The notes below the pieces were generated by a model. The model did no database searches, was not told the DNA's origin, and saw only the letters and a list, made by a program, of their open reading frames with translations. From assembly GCA_001970955.1 (NCBI GenBank), contig MPUH01000223.1, positions 1 through 64,000 of the forward strand: a stretch of 64,000 nt of DNA. Reading direction: 5' to 3'. This DNA is from Stentor coeruleus (lineage: Eukaryota; Ciliophora; Heterotrichea; Heterotrichida; Stentoridae). The translations under genes were made by a program, and so were the position numbers. Position 1 is the stretch's first letter. Each line of letters opens with the position of its first letter. Below are positions 32,348-41,894 of this stretch, in pieces.

Positions 32348-32947
32348 ATGGAATCTGAAGAGCATCAAGCTAAAGTTGTGTTAATCGGTGACTCAGGTGT
32401 TGGTAAATCAAGTCTCCTTGACATGTTTGTTATGAGTACTTTTAAACCAAATCAAGAGTCAACAGTTGGAGGTTCATTCAAGTCTAAAGAAGTTCATATA
32501 GGAACAAAAATCATAAAACTCAACATTTGGGATACTGCAGGGCAAGAACGATACCAAAGTTTAACGAAAATGTACTGTAGAGGAGCTAGTGTTGCTATAT
32601 TAGTATATGATATTACGAAAAAAGAAACTTTTGATAATCTGAGAAAGTGGCATGAAATTGTATTGGAAAGTGGAAATACTGATATGATTTTTGCTGTTGT
32701 TGGGAATAAAGAAGATCTTATTGAGAGGGAAGAGGTAAAACTAGAAGATGCTCGAGGATTCGCTAGTAAGATTGGGGGCTTTTATAGGAAAACATCAGCT
32801 AGGACAGGCTTTGGTGTTGAGAGTTTATTTGAAAACGTAGGATACAAACTGTTTCCAGGAGAAATAAATTCACGCCAATCTTCTCAAAAACTCGAACAGA
32901 TTTCCTTATCTCAACAAGTCCCACCAAGTAATAAATGCTGTGCCTAG
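32348..32947 (+). CDS. Rab-family small GTPase
   Basis: 199 residues. P-loop GDSGVGKSS (residues 14-22), switch region with Thr in ESTVGGSF, WDTAGQERYQSL (G3), NKED (G4) and TSA (G5) are all intact. The effector region and FYRKTSARTGFGVESLF are closest to the Rab5/Rab22 type, but a subtype is not certain. The C-terminus NKCCA keeps two cysteines for geranylgeranylation, followed by one residue. It would act in vesicle traffic, probably endocytic. An ATG eight bases upstream is followed at once by TAA and is ignored. Confidence 0.9.
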   Translation: MESEEHQAKVVLIGDSGVGKSSLLDMFVMSTFKPNQESTVGGSFKSKEVHIGTKIIKLNIWDTAGQERYQSLTKMYCRGASVAILVYDITKKETFDNLRKWHEIVLESGNTDMIFAVVGNKEDLIEREEVKLEDARGFASKIGGFYRKTSARTGFGVESLFENVGYKLFPGEINSRQSSQKLEQISLSQQVPPSNKCCA

Positions 32948-32988
32948 CTAAACTTATATATTAAAATCTTATAGTTTACTATACAATC

Positions 32989-33642
32989 TTATTTTTTAAG
33001 CCGACTTTTGATATTTTCTACAACAATATAGGCTCTATATGTATTACCATGAAAAATACTAGGTAAATCATAGCTTCCAGGGCCAGGTGAGTTGTTTTTT
33101 ATTAAGGGTTTAATTTTTTCCTCTTTACTAAAACAGATTTCTTTAAAGTTTCCTTTGGTTACTAAATCAAAACAAGGATTGTATGTGTTAGGTGGAGGGG
33201 AATCTGAACGGATTTCTACAATTTTTCGGCTTTGAAAAGAAAATTTTTTAGAGTTTTTTCCTAGAGGACTGTGTGGATTATAAGCCCCTGGTCCAGGAAG
33301 TTCTGCTCTTGGTGTACGGCGGATTGTTGGATTTGATTGCATTTTTGGACCTCCTTTTTCTTGAGAAAAACAGTCTGGTAAAGTGTATGAAACAGGACTA
33401 GGACTGTCCCGACCAGTTAAACTTTTAAATTCGTATCGGGTTCCAAAACCAAAAGTGCAGGTCCTTTTGCTTAATGTTGAAATTGGGTTTAAAAAATCAG
33501 GCGTTTTAACTCTTTTTAAAGGCTTAAACCTTTCAGCCTTAGGGAAAATTGCACTAAGAGTACTGCTTCCGTATCTAGCAGGGCTTATATTTTCACTGCG
33601 AGTTTTCGTTTCTAGCTTCCTTTTTTTCCCATGTCTAAACAT
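32989..33642 (-). CDS. Second SHIPPO/STPG-repeat protein
   Basis: 217 residues with SPSPVSYTLP near residue 80, LPGPGAYNPHSP near 115, SPPPNTYNP near 150, and SPGPGSYDLP near 185. Same family and order of elements as the protein at 8723-9445, with low overall identity, so an old duplication. Family members are associated with axonemal or cortical microtubules. Its ATG lies only 29 bp from the stop of the upstream same-strand gene, in a spacer that is nearly all A and T. Confidence 0.85.
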   Translation of the reverse strand: MFRHGKKRKLETKTRSENISPARYGSSTLSAIFPKAERFKPLKRVKTPDFLNPISTLSKRTCTFGFGTRYEFKSLTGRDSPSPVSYTLPDCFSQEKGGPKMQSNPTIRRTPRAELPGPGAYNPHSPLGKNSKKFSFQSRKIVEIRSDSPPPNTYNPCFDLVTKGNFKEICFSKEEKIKPLIKNNSPGPGSYDLPSIFHGNTYRAYIVVENIKSRLKK

Positions 33643-33671
33643 ATTTACTTTAATTTGCTTTTAAAAATAAA

Positions 33672-34322
33672 CTAATTTATCTTTTCAGTAATATTACTAG
33701 CATTTGAAGCTGATTCAGAGACTGGCACTGAATAATGAGACAATATAAACTTGCTAAAGGTAAAAAAATGTACTAAGACAAATAAACCAATAAAAGTTGA
33801 AGTAAAAGCAGCAGTTAAACCATACATTGCAGTATTCTCACCAATATGAAAACCACTAATAAATATCCAGGACAAAAATCCAATAACATAAAACGCAAAA
33901 GCTAAATAAACAAAAACAGAAAACTTAAATGAAAGAATCCCTGTAGTAGCTGATTTTATACTTACCATTGATATTAAGTGACAAATAATTGATAGTGTAA
34001 AAAAAATAATTACTACAAATCCTGCTTTCATTGTTTTCTGGATTTCAGAGCATAATGTTGAAGACAAACTACAATTAGTAAATAGTTCTGTAAACATCTT
34101 GCAGTTTGTTGGGATATAATCAGTGCATATCATGTATAAATATATATTACTCCAATGTTCGTTTTTGTAGTACCAAGGGGATATTATTGACAGGAGTATT
34201 GATAATATACAAATTATGCGGAATTTTGTATTGAGTTTTATGTTTTTAGTACCTTCTTTATGGAGCTCTAAGACTATTTCATTTTCAAGCTGTTGATATA
34301 TTTTGCTTTTTTTCGAAAACAT
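33672..34322 (-). CDS. Four-TM protein, claudin/PMP22-like topology
   Basis: 216 residues. A cytosolic N-terminus (MFSKKSKIYQQLENEIV) is followed by four predicted spans at about 32-48, 98-120, 130-155 and 165-190. The large first loop has WYYKNEHW and five Cys (IC, NC, NC, LC). This topology, with a W-containing Cys loop, is that of the PMP22/claudin/tetraspan group, but no diagnostic motif settles it. The C-terminal 25 residues are Ser/Asn-rich. Terminated by TAG. Confidence 0.65.
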   Translation of the reverse strand: MFSKKSKIYQQLENEIVLELHKEGTKNIKLNTKFRIICILSILLSIISPWYYKNEHWSNIYLYMICTDYIPTNCKMFTELFTNCSLSSTLCSEIQKTMKAGFVVIIFFTLSIICHLISMVSIKSATTGILSFKFSVFVYLAFAFYVIGFLSWIFISGFHIGENTAMYGLTAAFTSTFIGLFVLVHFFTFSKFILSHYSVPVSESASNASNITEKIN

Positions 34323-34905
34323 TTTTTATTCAACGAGTATAAGAAAAGCTTGTTAGTGGTATGCATTATTATTAATATCAAAAAATATTAATTAAAAGGT
34401 AAGGGATTATTTAAAGTAGTAGATATAAGAAATTAATTGGGAGTTGCTGTTTTTTTAGGAAAATATTATAGGATTGTATGGTTAAAGAAGGGTGTTTATG
34501 GTATGAATATATAAAATAAGAAGGGAGGAAGGATTTTAAGGGAGGATAAAAAATAGGAGATAATAAAGGTTTTTATATTTTTATATTTATATATCATATT
34601 ACCTAATTCATAAAAATCTACTATAAATTTACTTCTATTACAAACAGTATTAACACCCTAACTAAAAATTATCTATTTTTCAAAATAAAAATCACTCTAT
34701 CTCAAATTCACCCACCACTTAATCCAATTTTCTAATCAATCATCATATCATCCAGCCAAATTTCCCAACATAATTTCAATCTTCGAAATAATCCTAATAA
34801 ATCTCAATACTTCCTAACACCTTTTATATCCATATCAAAAATCCCATCTTATCAAAAAACCATATTCTTCTAAACCTATCAAAAGTCCATATTATAAAAT
34901 CCAAC
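34323..34905. other. Divergent spacer with skew switch
   Basis: 583 bp. G-rich to about 34570, then C/A-rich with AACACCCTAAC at 34652-34662 and CCTAACACC at 34813-34821. No gene seen. Confidence 0.65.
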
Positions 34906-35814
34906 ATGTTCTTTACAAACCCGAATCAAGACATCAGTGGCAAACTTATATCATGGTGGCAAACAGTTCCATTCTTCTCCCGTTGTATCTTCTACATCAC
35001 AATCCCTTTAAGTATTCTATCCTATTTCCCAGCATACCCAGGAATACTTTTAATCCTCAGTCCAGCAATTTTAATTACCTATTTTAATTTCTGGAGCTTA
35101 TTAACATTCCCATATCAGCATTTTGGACTTCTCGGAATAGTTTTTGCCTTGTTTTCATTTTCTCAAACAGGTCCTAGAAATGAAAGAAGAATGGGTACAG
35201 CCAGATATTTCATTTATTTTACTATAAACAATCTTATCCTTGGTATCATGCTTGTATGTGCAGGGATAGCTATGCAAGAAATCAACGTACCAGCATTGAA
35301 AAGTATTATTTTTTCATCATGTGATGGACTTTGGCCTTTTATTATGATTGAAATTGTTTTAAGATGCAATAAAGACCCTGAAGCTCAAGTGCAGTTTATG
35401 TGTTTTCCTTTTATGATTAAATCGAAATATTATCCTTGGATGTTTTTCGCATTTTTTTCAGTACTTTTTAAGGTGATGTGGGATTTACTTGCAGGAATTT
35501 GTGTTGGATATTTACGTAAGATATAATTAGATCTTTATGGACTTATGAAATTTACTGAGGTTAGTGATTCATTTGCTGAAAAGATTGAAAATACTTTTTG
35601 TAAGTTTATTAAAGAAAGGACTCAGTTTATTACAGTTAGTAATTCTGGAAATGAGGAACCTAGATTAACACCTGTGAGTATTACGACTAATGATGTGATA
35701 AATAATAGAACACAACCTACTGTGTTTACGGGACAAGGGTATAGACTTGGTGGAGATTTACCTCCTCAAAGCAGACAATTTGCTAAGTTTGACAATGTTG
35801 ACACCACTCCTTAA
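34906..35814 (+). CDS. Derlin/rhomboid-like ER membrane protein with SHP box, two exons
   Basis: 297 residues after removal of the 15-nt intron at 35516-35530. Exon 1 (residues 1-203) holds about six membrane spans and begins SGKLISWWQTVPFFSR, like the derlin/UBAC2 group of pseudoprotease rhomboids. No Ser-His protease dyad was seen. Exon 2 encodes a cytosolic tail with FTGQGYRLGG, an exact FxGxGxxLG SHP box, the p97/Cdc48-binding motif of derlins. This supports a role in ER-associated degradation, passing substrates to p97. A separate 89-codon frame at 35545 is simply exon 2. The exact subfamily (derlin versus other rhomboid-like) is less sure than the p97 link. Confidence 0.85.
35516..35530 (+). 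other. 15-nt intron
   Basis: GTAAGATATAATTAG. It contains the in-frame TAA that would otherwise end the protein; splicing adds the SHP-box tail. Confidence 0.9.
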
Positions 35815-36034
35815 TTTGATAAGGTAATTAGTATAGTATTTTTATATTGGGTAAGGATTAGATTTATTTGTTTATAGTGAAATTTTGTGGGTTTTTAAAG
35901 ATGAGTTGTGGGTTTTAGATTTTGTTAGGGGATTAGGGAGTTTTTTAGGTAGGATTTTTTAGGAGTATGTTTGGCATGGATTAGGGTAGTTTTTTTGGTT
36001 GAAATGGAATGGTTTTTTGATTTGTGCATTTTTT

Positions 36035-36178
36035 GAGTTGGTTTTTATGCATTTTCATGCTTTTGATTAGTTTTTATGATTTTCATGTTTTTGATTAGTT
36101 TTTATGATTTTCATGTTTTTGATTAGTTTTTATGATTTTCATGTTTTTAATTAGTTTTTATGATTTTCATGTTTTTTC
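36035..36178. repeat. 28-bp tandem repeat, about five copies
   Basis: The unit GATTAGTTTTTATGATTTTC plus ATGTTTTT repeats head to tail. Three units (36065-36148) are identical, one on the right differs at its first base, and a diverged copy lies on the left. No coding role is apparent. It lies in the G/T-rich right flank of the derlin-like gene. Confidence 0.9.
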
Positions 36179-36334
36179 TTATCAATTTTATTGTTTATAA
36201 TTGGCTTTGGGTATTGCTGATATAGTGGTTAGTATTATAATTAATATTAGAGATATAATATATTATAGCTAATATTAAACCTATCTTTACTTAATACCAT
36301 TTAAAAATATAACAACATCTATATTTCTACATTC

Positions 36335-36780
36335 TATACATTAACTGCAGGTGAAAGCGAAAGGAATTTAGAATTCTCAAGAAAATAATTTTCTTTGGCT
36401 ACTACATTATATATAAAATTCCTATACTTATTATATCCAATATAAATCAAGTATTTCCCTTGAATATATTTTACCCTAGTATCTATATTACTTTTAAAGA
36501 GATTCTGGGGAAAAATTTTAAGTATTTTATTTGAGCATTTCCATAAATGATATTTAGATTCACTTGGTATATGAATTGGATTCTGGTTCTAAATTAACTT
36601 TTTTCTAAATTAAAAGTAAATTTCTAAATCTTTAGCAAGCTGTTTTATCTAAAATTTTTACAGAATTCAATAATTTAATATATAAAATCTGAGGGTTGTT
36701 GATAATTTTATAGATTTAAGGGAGAAAATATTCCTTAAATCTAGTTTCCAAAATTATCTGTAGTGAAAAATTCTGAATAT
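36335..36780 (-). pseudogene. Decayed coding remnant, family unknown
   Basis: The minus strand has an 84-codon stretch without stop (down to a TAG at 36335-36337) but with no ATG. It reads like protein: YHLWKCSNKILKIFP, then YIQGKYLIYIGYNKYRNFIY, then LSLSPAVNV. Upstream, shorter open pieces lie in the same and a neighbouring frame. No standard 15-nt intron joins them. The alternation of short hydrophobic strands and turns recalls a beta-propeller (kelch-like) repeat, but that is a guess. Most likely a broken gene; an unusual gene with other introns is possible. Confidence 0.4.
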
Positions 36781-37371
36781 AATAATAATTTTTTAAATAC
36801 AGATTACTAACTTGATTTGTATATAAAATACTGATAATATGAGTATGTAGCATAAATGCAAAAATATGTCAAAAACTATAAAAAGGAGTTAAGAAGTTAT
36901 AATAAATTTATTACTCATACAAATTTTGTTATCATCAATCAACCAACATAGAATTTATTAACAAATCCTATAAAACTCTACTTCACAAAATAATCCAGCA
37001 ATAATAACTACAACCATAACTTAATAAAAATCCATAACTCTTAAATATAATTATTATCACAGTATAAATGACAATTTTTATACTTAAAACCTACTTTTCC
37101 TATTTTTTACATACACAAACACATACAAAAAACTTACTCTCCACCTACGCAAAAATATTTTCTATAAAAACCATACACAATTTAAAAACCTAAAAACCTT
37201 TACTACCTACCCTTAACTTACCCCCATCTACCCTAAAAATCTTCTTCATTCCATAAAATCCATACCTTATTCTCTCTATTTACTTCTTATAAACTATTCA
37301 AAAATAAAGCAAAAAATCAAGATAAATAAAGATAATCACACACTAAAGCCATTAAGAACCTTATATAATTT

Positions 37372-37713
37372 ATGGAAAAAATTATCAGAAAAGCTGAAGG
37401 TCCAGTTATATTGTCGCCAAAGCCAATGAGAATAACAGAAAGTATTCTTAGAACGACAATAACTAACCCTTTTGATACTATAAGTCCGCTACAGAGATCC
37501 TTCAGCTATGATCAAGAAAATGAAGTTCTTCATTCAGAGCTTAGTTGCATACTTAACTCATTTACCAGTTTTCCAACAAGTAAATCACTTCCATCACCAC
37601 TTTTTTCAAGGTTTTCAGAAAGGCCTCCAACAAGGCACAGGATCAATCCTATAATTTACGACGAAAAATTTTTAAATTTTGAGTCAAGCAGTACAGCCAG
37701 TGAAGATTTGTAA
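37372..37713 (+). CDS. Small hypothetical protein
   Basis: 113 residues, Ser/Pro-rich, no membrane segment, no recognised domain. MEKIIRKAEGPVILSPKPMR starts it, and it ends with the acidic EFxSSSTASEDL-like tail (NFESSSTASEDL). Clean start after a long C/A-rich 5' flank, as for the other plus-strand genes here. Probably real but short, so confidence is moderate. Confidence 0.55.
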   Translation: MEKIIRKAEGPVILSPKPMRITESILRTTITNPFDTISPLQRSFSYDQENEVLHSELSCILNSFTSFPTSKSLPSPLFSRFSERPPTRHRINPIIYDEKFLNFESSSTASEDL

Positions 37714-38695
37714 ATACTCAATTAATTTATCTAGTCTAGTTAGGGTTTTTAGAATTCTGTAGTTGGATTTTAGGAATATTTAGGGTTTATGTAGATTTTT
37801 TGGGTTTTTAGGATTTTTTAGCGGTTTTTTTGGGGTTTTTATAGCGGGGTTGGATGTTTGTTATGCAGTTTAGGATATATAATGAGCTTTTATTGTGTTT
37901 ACTTTGAATTGTTGAATCACTTTGGGTTTTTTTTAGATTAAAAGGATATAAGAGTGAAGTATATAAATTTCTCTTAAAGATTTGTAGTTTTGGTTTAGTG
38001 TGTGGTATTAGGTTATGGAGAGTGATAAGGAAAATAACAAATGATTACTATAAAAAGGTGTAGTATTCATAGAAAATGAATAAATTAAAAGGGTTTTATT
38101 TTTTTTTTTGACTAGGGGTTGCTTTGATGCTCTTGCTGAATTTTTTTGTATATGCAATGATTATGTGTAGGAAATCAAGTTTTGATAATGTTTAATATTC
38201 TTTAGGGAAAGGATAATTTTTTTATAATAAAATTTTATAGTATAATTTCTTCTTATGATCTTTTTATATACAAACTTTAAAGATTTTTTTCTATATGTTA
38301 TGATTTCACGATAGCACGAAAATAACAAGAATAATTTGGATATTAAAAAAATAAACATCTCAAGAAAGGGGCCGCTTTTTCAAGTAGGGTGTTAATTCTC
38401 TAACTTAAAATATCAAAAAATGTTGTAATTTATAATAATTTGTATAAAAAATTTTAGACTTTATATAATACTCAACAAATATAGTCATCTTGTTATTATC
38501 TTAACTTTAAATAAAAAACCAATATTATCTTATAAAAAAAACTTCAACCCTTTCCTAAATCCAAATTTTCTATCATAAATTCCAAAAATACCATCCTAAA
38601 TCTAAATCTCTCATAATTAATTTCTCTTAAAAAAATATAAAATTAAACCTAATTTACTAACTGATAAAAACCCACACAAAAATTATCTCTATTAA
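37714..38695. other. Convergent spacer, no gene seen
   Basis: 982 bp. G/T-rich from 37735 to about 37960, mixed to 38400, C/A-rich from about 38510. TAGGGTGTTA (telomere-like) lies at 38385-38394 near the change. A 65-codon minus-strand frame at 38161-38358 has only AT-rich composition and is not called. Confidence 0.55.
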
Positions 38696-41125
38696 CTAAC
38701 CTAAATATCTTGATCCTTTCCAATGAACTGGAGCTATAAATTCTGTCTCACTCATAAAACTTATCAACGCAAGCGAAGGTCCATCTTTATTCCTAATCTT
38801 CAAAGCTTTTCTAAATTTTTTCCTCGAAGATTTCCACATCCCACTAATATAGCCTTCCATCCCTTTATTAAAAGCTTCATAAAATTCTTCAGAAAAACTT
38901 TCTCTCATCATTTTAATCTCTTTTGACTCTTTATATAAATCCTCAGTAGTAGCCTGACCTTTTTCTAATATTTCTATCAACATTTTCCTTTTATCTCTAA
39001 AATACCCTTTGCTTCTATCACACATTTTATTAGCTACAAAATCACTAAAATCACAATCACTTGTATATAATTCTAAAGGTTTAGAATTTCCTTTTATAAT
39101 AACAGTATCTATATGTCTACAATAATCTTGTATAGGATATGAAAATGTATTATATAAAATACCACTTATAAGTAAAGGTACACCATATATTTTTGTTGAT
39201 CCTTCTAAAGCTGAAGCAACATTTACATTTGGTGATAAATAAGATGCATCGATTTTAAATTGACTACCAATAGCTCCTTCAATTGACCAACCTAAATGTA
39301 ACCCAAAACCCATTTTTACTTCATAATTCGGCATCCTTATTAAGAGTTTTTGATTAGTTCGGTATTTTAATATTGTTGGGTCTTTGTTAACTTTAGCAAG
39401 GATTTTTAGAAAAGATATTAAAGTTAAGTCAGGTAAATAAAATGCCCGTCTTGATTTAGGGTTTCTAATGATTTTATCGTTTTCATCAATAATAGCTTCA
39501 TCTTTTTGGAATTTCCATACTAAGAGAAATGCGTCGCCTATGTTTTTATTAGCAGCACCAAGGTATTTATCTACTAAACCATGGACAATTTGGGCGATTT
39601 CATTTACAAACATCATAACACCTTCTTGGAGCTCTTCGGTAGTGTCAGTGAAATTACGAATGTCACAGAAACCATAAATTCCTACGATTTTGTTACCATT
39701 CGCCATAGGGTCGACATCACCACCTGTTTCGACATTGTTGCCTATGATTTGTGACCCAGCTTCACCAAAACCTAAGGCAAGAAGGACACCAATTTTAAGG
39801 ATTGTGTTTTCTAGGAGTTTAGTCTCGTAGTCTACGTTTTTAGACTTGCTTTTACATAAACCGAAACACTTTTTTTTCTCTGAATTTGCTTGGTTTTCTT
39901 TGCTTGATAGTTCTTGGATTTCGGCAGCAGCGATAGGATTTTTGGCTATGATTTTAACTTTTTCTATCATTTTTTCAATTGGCTTTATGACTAGTTCTTC
40001 TGAGTCTTTGGAAAAGAATAAGGCACCGAGGGTAAGGACGATACATATAAAAATTGTCCTGAAGATATTCAGTAAAGAAGTAAGTCTAACATCATATCTT
40101 AAGTCAAATATCGATATTAAATTCCCAGATGAGGTGTAATAAATCTCATTATACCTTAAATCATAATATTTTGTATCATTCGAACTAACTGTATGAGATA
40201 TTCCATCTCCTGTTTTGTAAGACAAATGCAATATCGGTCTTAAATCATTTTCATGAAACAACCAGTATTTTTCTTCAGTTAGCTCAAACCCATCTTGATT
40301 CAAAAAATCATACAACTCATCTAGTCCAAAATCCCAACTTGTCGGATTATTAAAATAAAAATTCGACTCAAACATAGGCATAATACATAAAAGTGCTAAA
40401 ACAACAATAATGACTTTCTTCATAATAACCTCAGTCATTTTTTTACCAACTTTGCTCTCTGAAACCATAGTATTTTCATGAAGCCCTTCTTTTACAGCAT
40501 TTTTTATTTCTATTTTTTTCAAAGCAGTCTTAACATTCTGATACAATTTAACAATTCTAACCAGTCTAACCATATTAACAATCGTAAAAATTTTTGTTGA
40601 TAATCTTCCAGCATCTGATGCTTTTCCAGCACTTTCTAAAGATTTGCTATCTTTAACATTAGATAAACCAAGGGCATTTTCCATAATCCAACTAACACTT
40701 GGCACTAAAGACAATGTTGCAATCAAATCAAGCCAAAAGTAAAAACTCCATCTATAAGGTCTTTTGTAAATAAAAGATAAAATAATATCAAAGAAAAATA
40801 TAAACAAGCACACTATGAATAAAGAGGAAAAAACATCATCTGCAGATTTTGAAAAGCCTAGGATTTTTATATCATCTCCAAATAATGAGTAGATTGTTGA
40901 GATGTTTAAAGTTATGATCATTGTGCTAGAGTCGAGGAATTTGGAGATTTTTTCTGAGAAAGTTAGAGTTTTAAATGGGAATGAGCCGCCGAGGTTTCCT
41001 TCTGAGTTATGGTTTTCACCTGAGATTACTGTTACTTGAGGAATTGTAATGTTTAAGCCTGAGTTATCTTCATGCTTGGTATTGTTTAATGATCTGATAT
41101 TTGGATTTGAACTTCTTTCAAGCAT
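38696..41125 (-). CDS. Adenylyl cyclase fused to voltage-sensor/channel-like membrane module
   Basis: 809 residues. Residues about 90-210 form a channel-like voltage-sensor region, ending in the repeated-Arg helix MVRLVRIVKLYQN. Two further spans lie near 235-250 and 350-368 with a large loop between, then a HAMP-like helix. A class III cyclase domain spans about 460-670: YGFCDIRNFTD (first metal Asp), NKNIGDAFLLVWKF (second Asp) and SPNVNVASALEGSTKIYG. Channel-cyclase fusions are known in ciliates, where K+ conductance and cAMP synthesis are one protein. In the NVASALE segment the Arg that stabilises the transition state in the usual NxxxR motif is Ala. The enzyme may be weak, or may use another residue. 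The C-terminal 110 residues are helical and basic. Confidence 0.85.
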   Translation of the reverse strand: MLERSSNPNIRSLNNTKHEDNSGLNITIPQVTVISGENHNSEGNLGGSFPFKTLTFSEKISKFLDSSTMIITLNISTIYSLFGDDIKILGFSKSADDVFSSLFIVCLFIFFFDIILSFIYKRPYRWSFYFWLDLIATLSLVPSVSWIMENALGLSNVKDSKSLESAGKASDAGRLSTKIFTIVNMVRLVRIVKLYQNVKTALKKIEIKNAVKEGLHENTMVSESKVGKKMTEVIMKKVIIVVLALLCIMPMFESNFYFNNPTSWDFGLDELYDFLNQDGFELTEEKYWLFHENDLRPILHLSYKTGDGISHTVSSNDTKYYDLRYNEIYYTSSGNLISIFDLRYDVRLTSLLNIFRTIFICIVLTLGALFFSKDSEELVIKPIEKMIEKVKIIAKNPIAAAEIQELSSKENQANSEKKKCFGLCKSKSKNVDYETKLLENTILKIGVLLALGFGEAGSQIIGNNVETGGDVDPMANGNKIVGIYGFCDIRNFTDTTEELQEGVMMFVNEIAQIVHGLVDKYLGAANKNIGDAFLLVWKFQKDEAIIDENDKIIRNPKSRRAFYLPDLTLISFLKILAKVNKDPTILKYRTNQKLLIRMPNYEVKMGFGLHLGWSIEGAIGSQFKIDASYLSPNVNVASALEGSTKIYGVPLLISGILYNTFSYPIQDYCRHIDTVIIKGNSKPLELYTSDCDFSDFVANKMCDRSKGYFRDKRKMLIEILEKGQATTEDLYKESKEIKMMRESFSEEFYEAFNKGMEGYISGMWKSSRKKFRKALKIRNKDGPSLALISFMSETEFIAPVHWKGSRYLG

Positions 41126-41894
41126 TTTATTATATTTATATAGTAAAACATTTTATGGAAATTATAAGATCAAATTCATAACGTTATTGATCTTGGGCTT
41201 TAAGGAAAATTGTGATTCATGATAAGGAAGGTTTTAGTTTTTTATATATAGTAAAGGATGAAATATGGAGAGTTATATTTTTTTTAAGTGTTGATTGTAA
41301 TAATGTACAAGGAAAAATTAGATAGTTAATTAGATTTACTTTTTAAGCAGAAATTAATAAAATCGATTAATGAAAAAAGTTTTTAGATTAATTAGATGTG
41401 ATTATTAGTTTGATGCTAGGTTTTACAATGGAAATGGATATTTTGTGAAGATAATCAAACTTAAAGGTTTGTAAATTAAGAAAGAGCTATTATTTGACAA
41501 TTCATTTGCCTTTGGTAAGGAAAAAAATAATTAAATTCATTTTTACTACATAAAATTAGTACCTTTGTTCTAAAACTATTATATTTTATAACTAATAAAA
41601 ACAGAGAAAAATTTGCATTAAGAGGCTTAATGATGTTAAAAAATTATATCTTTTGTATTTGAATTTATATGAAAACCTATTGCAAAAATGATAAAGGAAA
41701 TATTTGCATATTTTAGATAAAATTGATAACAAATTTTAATAGATTAAAACAAATATATCCTCTTGAGGTAGTTATTATCATACTTTTTTTATATAATCCT
41801 ACCCCAAATACTATTAAAATTAAACACAACTTATTCATCATAAACTTATAATCTTTCAATAGAATCTAAACTTAATAACTAAATTATCCTAATC
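41126..41894. other. Intergenic spacer, no gene seen
   Basis: 769 bp between two minus-strand genes. G-rich at the left (41190-41290), C/A-rich from about 41770. Nothing else recognised. Confidence 0.55.

Larger units (their letters stand above)
35815..37371. other. 1.6-kb spacer with tandem repeat and a gene remnant
   Basis: Left part G/T-rich (35820-36000), then a 28-bp tandem repeat (36035-36178), then a minus-strand coding-like remnant (36335-36780). 36950-37370 is strongly C/A-rich, leading to the next gene. Confidence 0.6.

Noticed and set aside
35545-35814. Separate 89-residue gene
   Set aside because: It is exon 2 of the derlin-like gene, joined by a 15-nt intron.
38161-38358. 65-codon minus-strand frame rich in Ile, Lys, Phe and Tyr
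   Set aside because: The composition is what AT-rich spacer gives by chance; no C-rich flank and no homology recognised.
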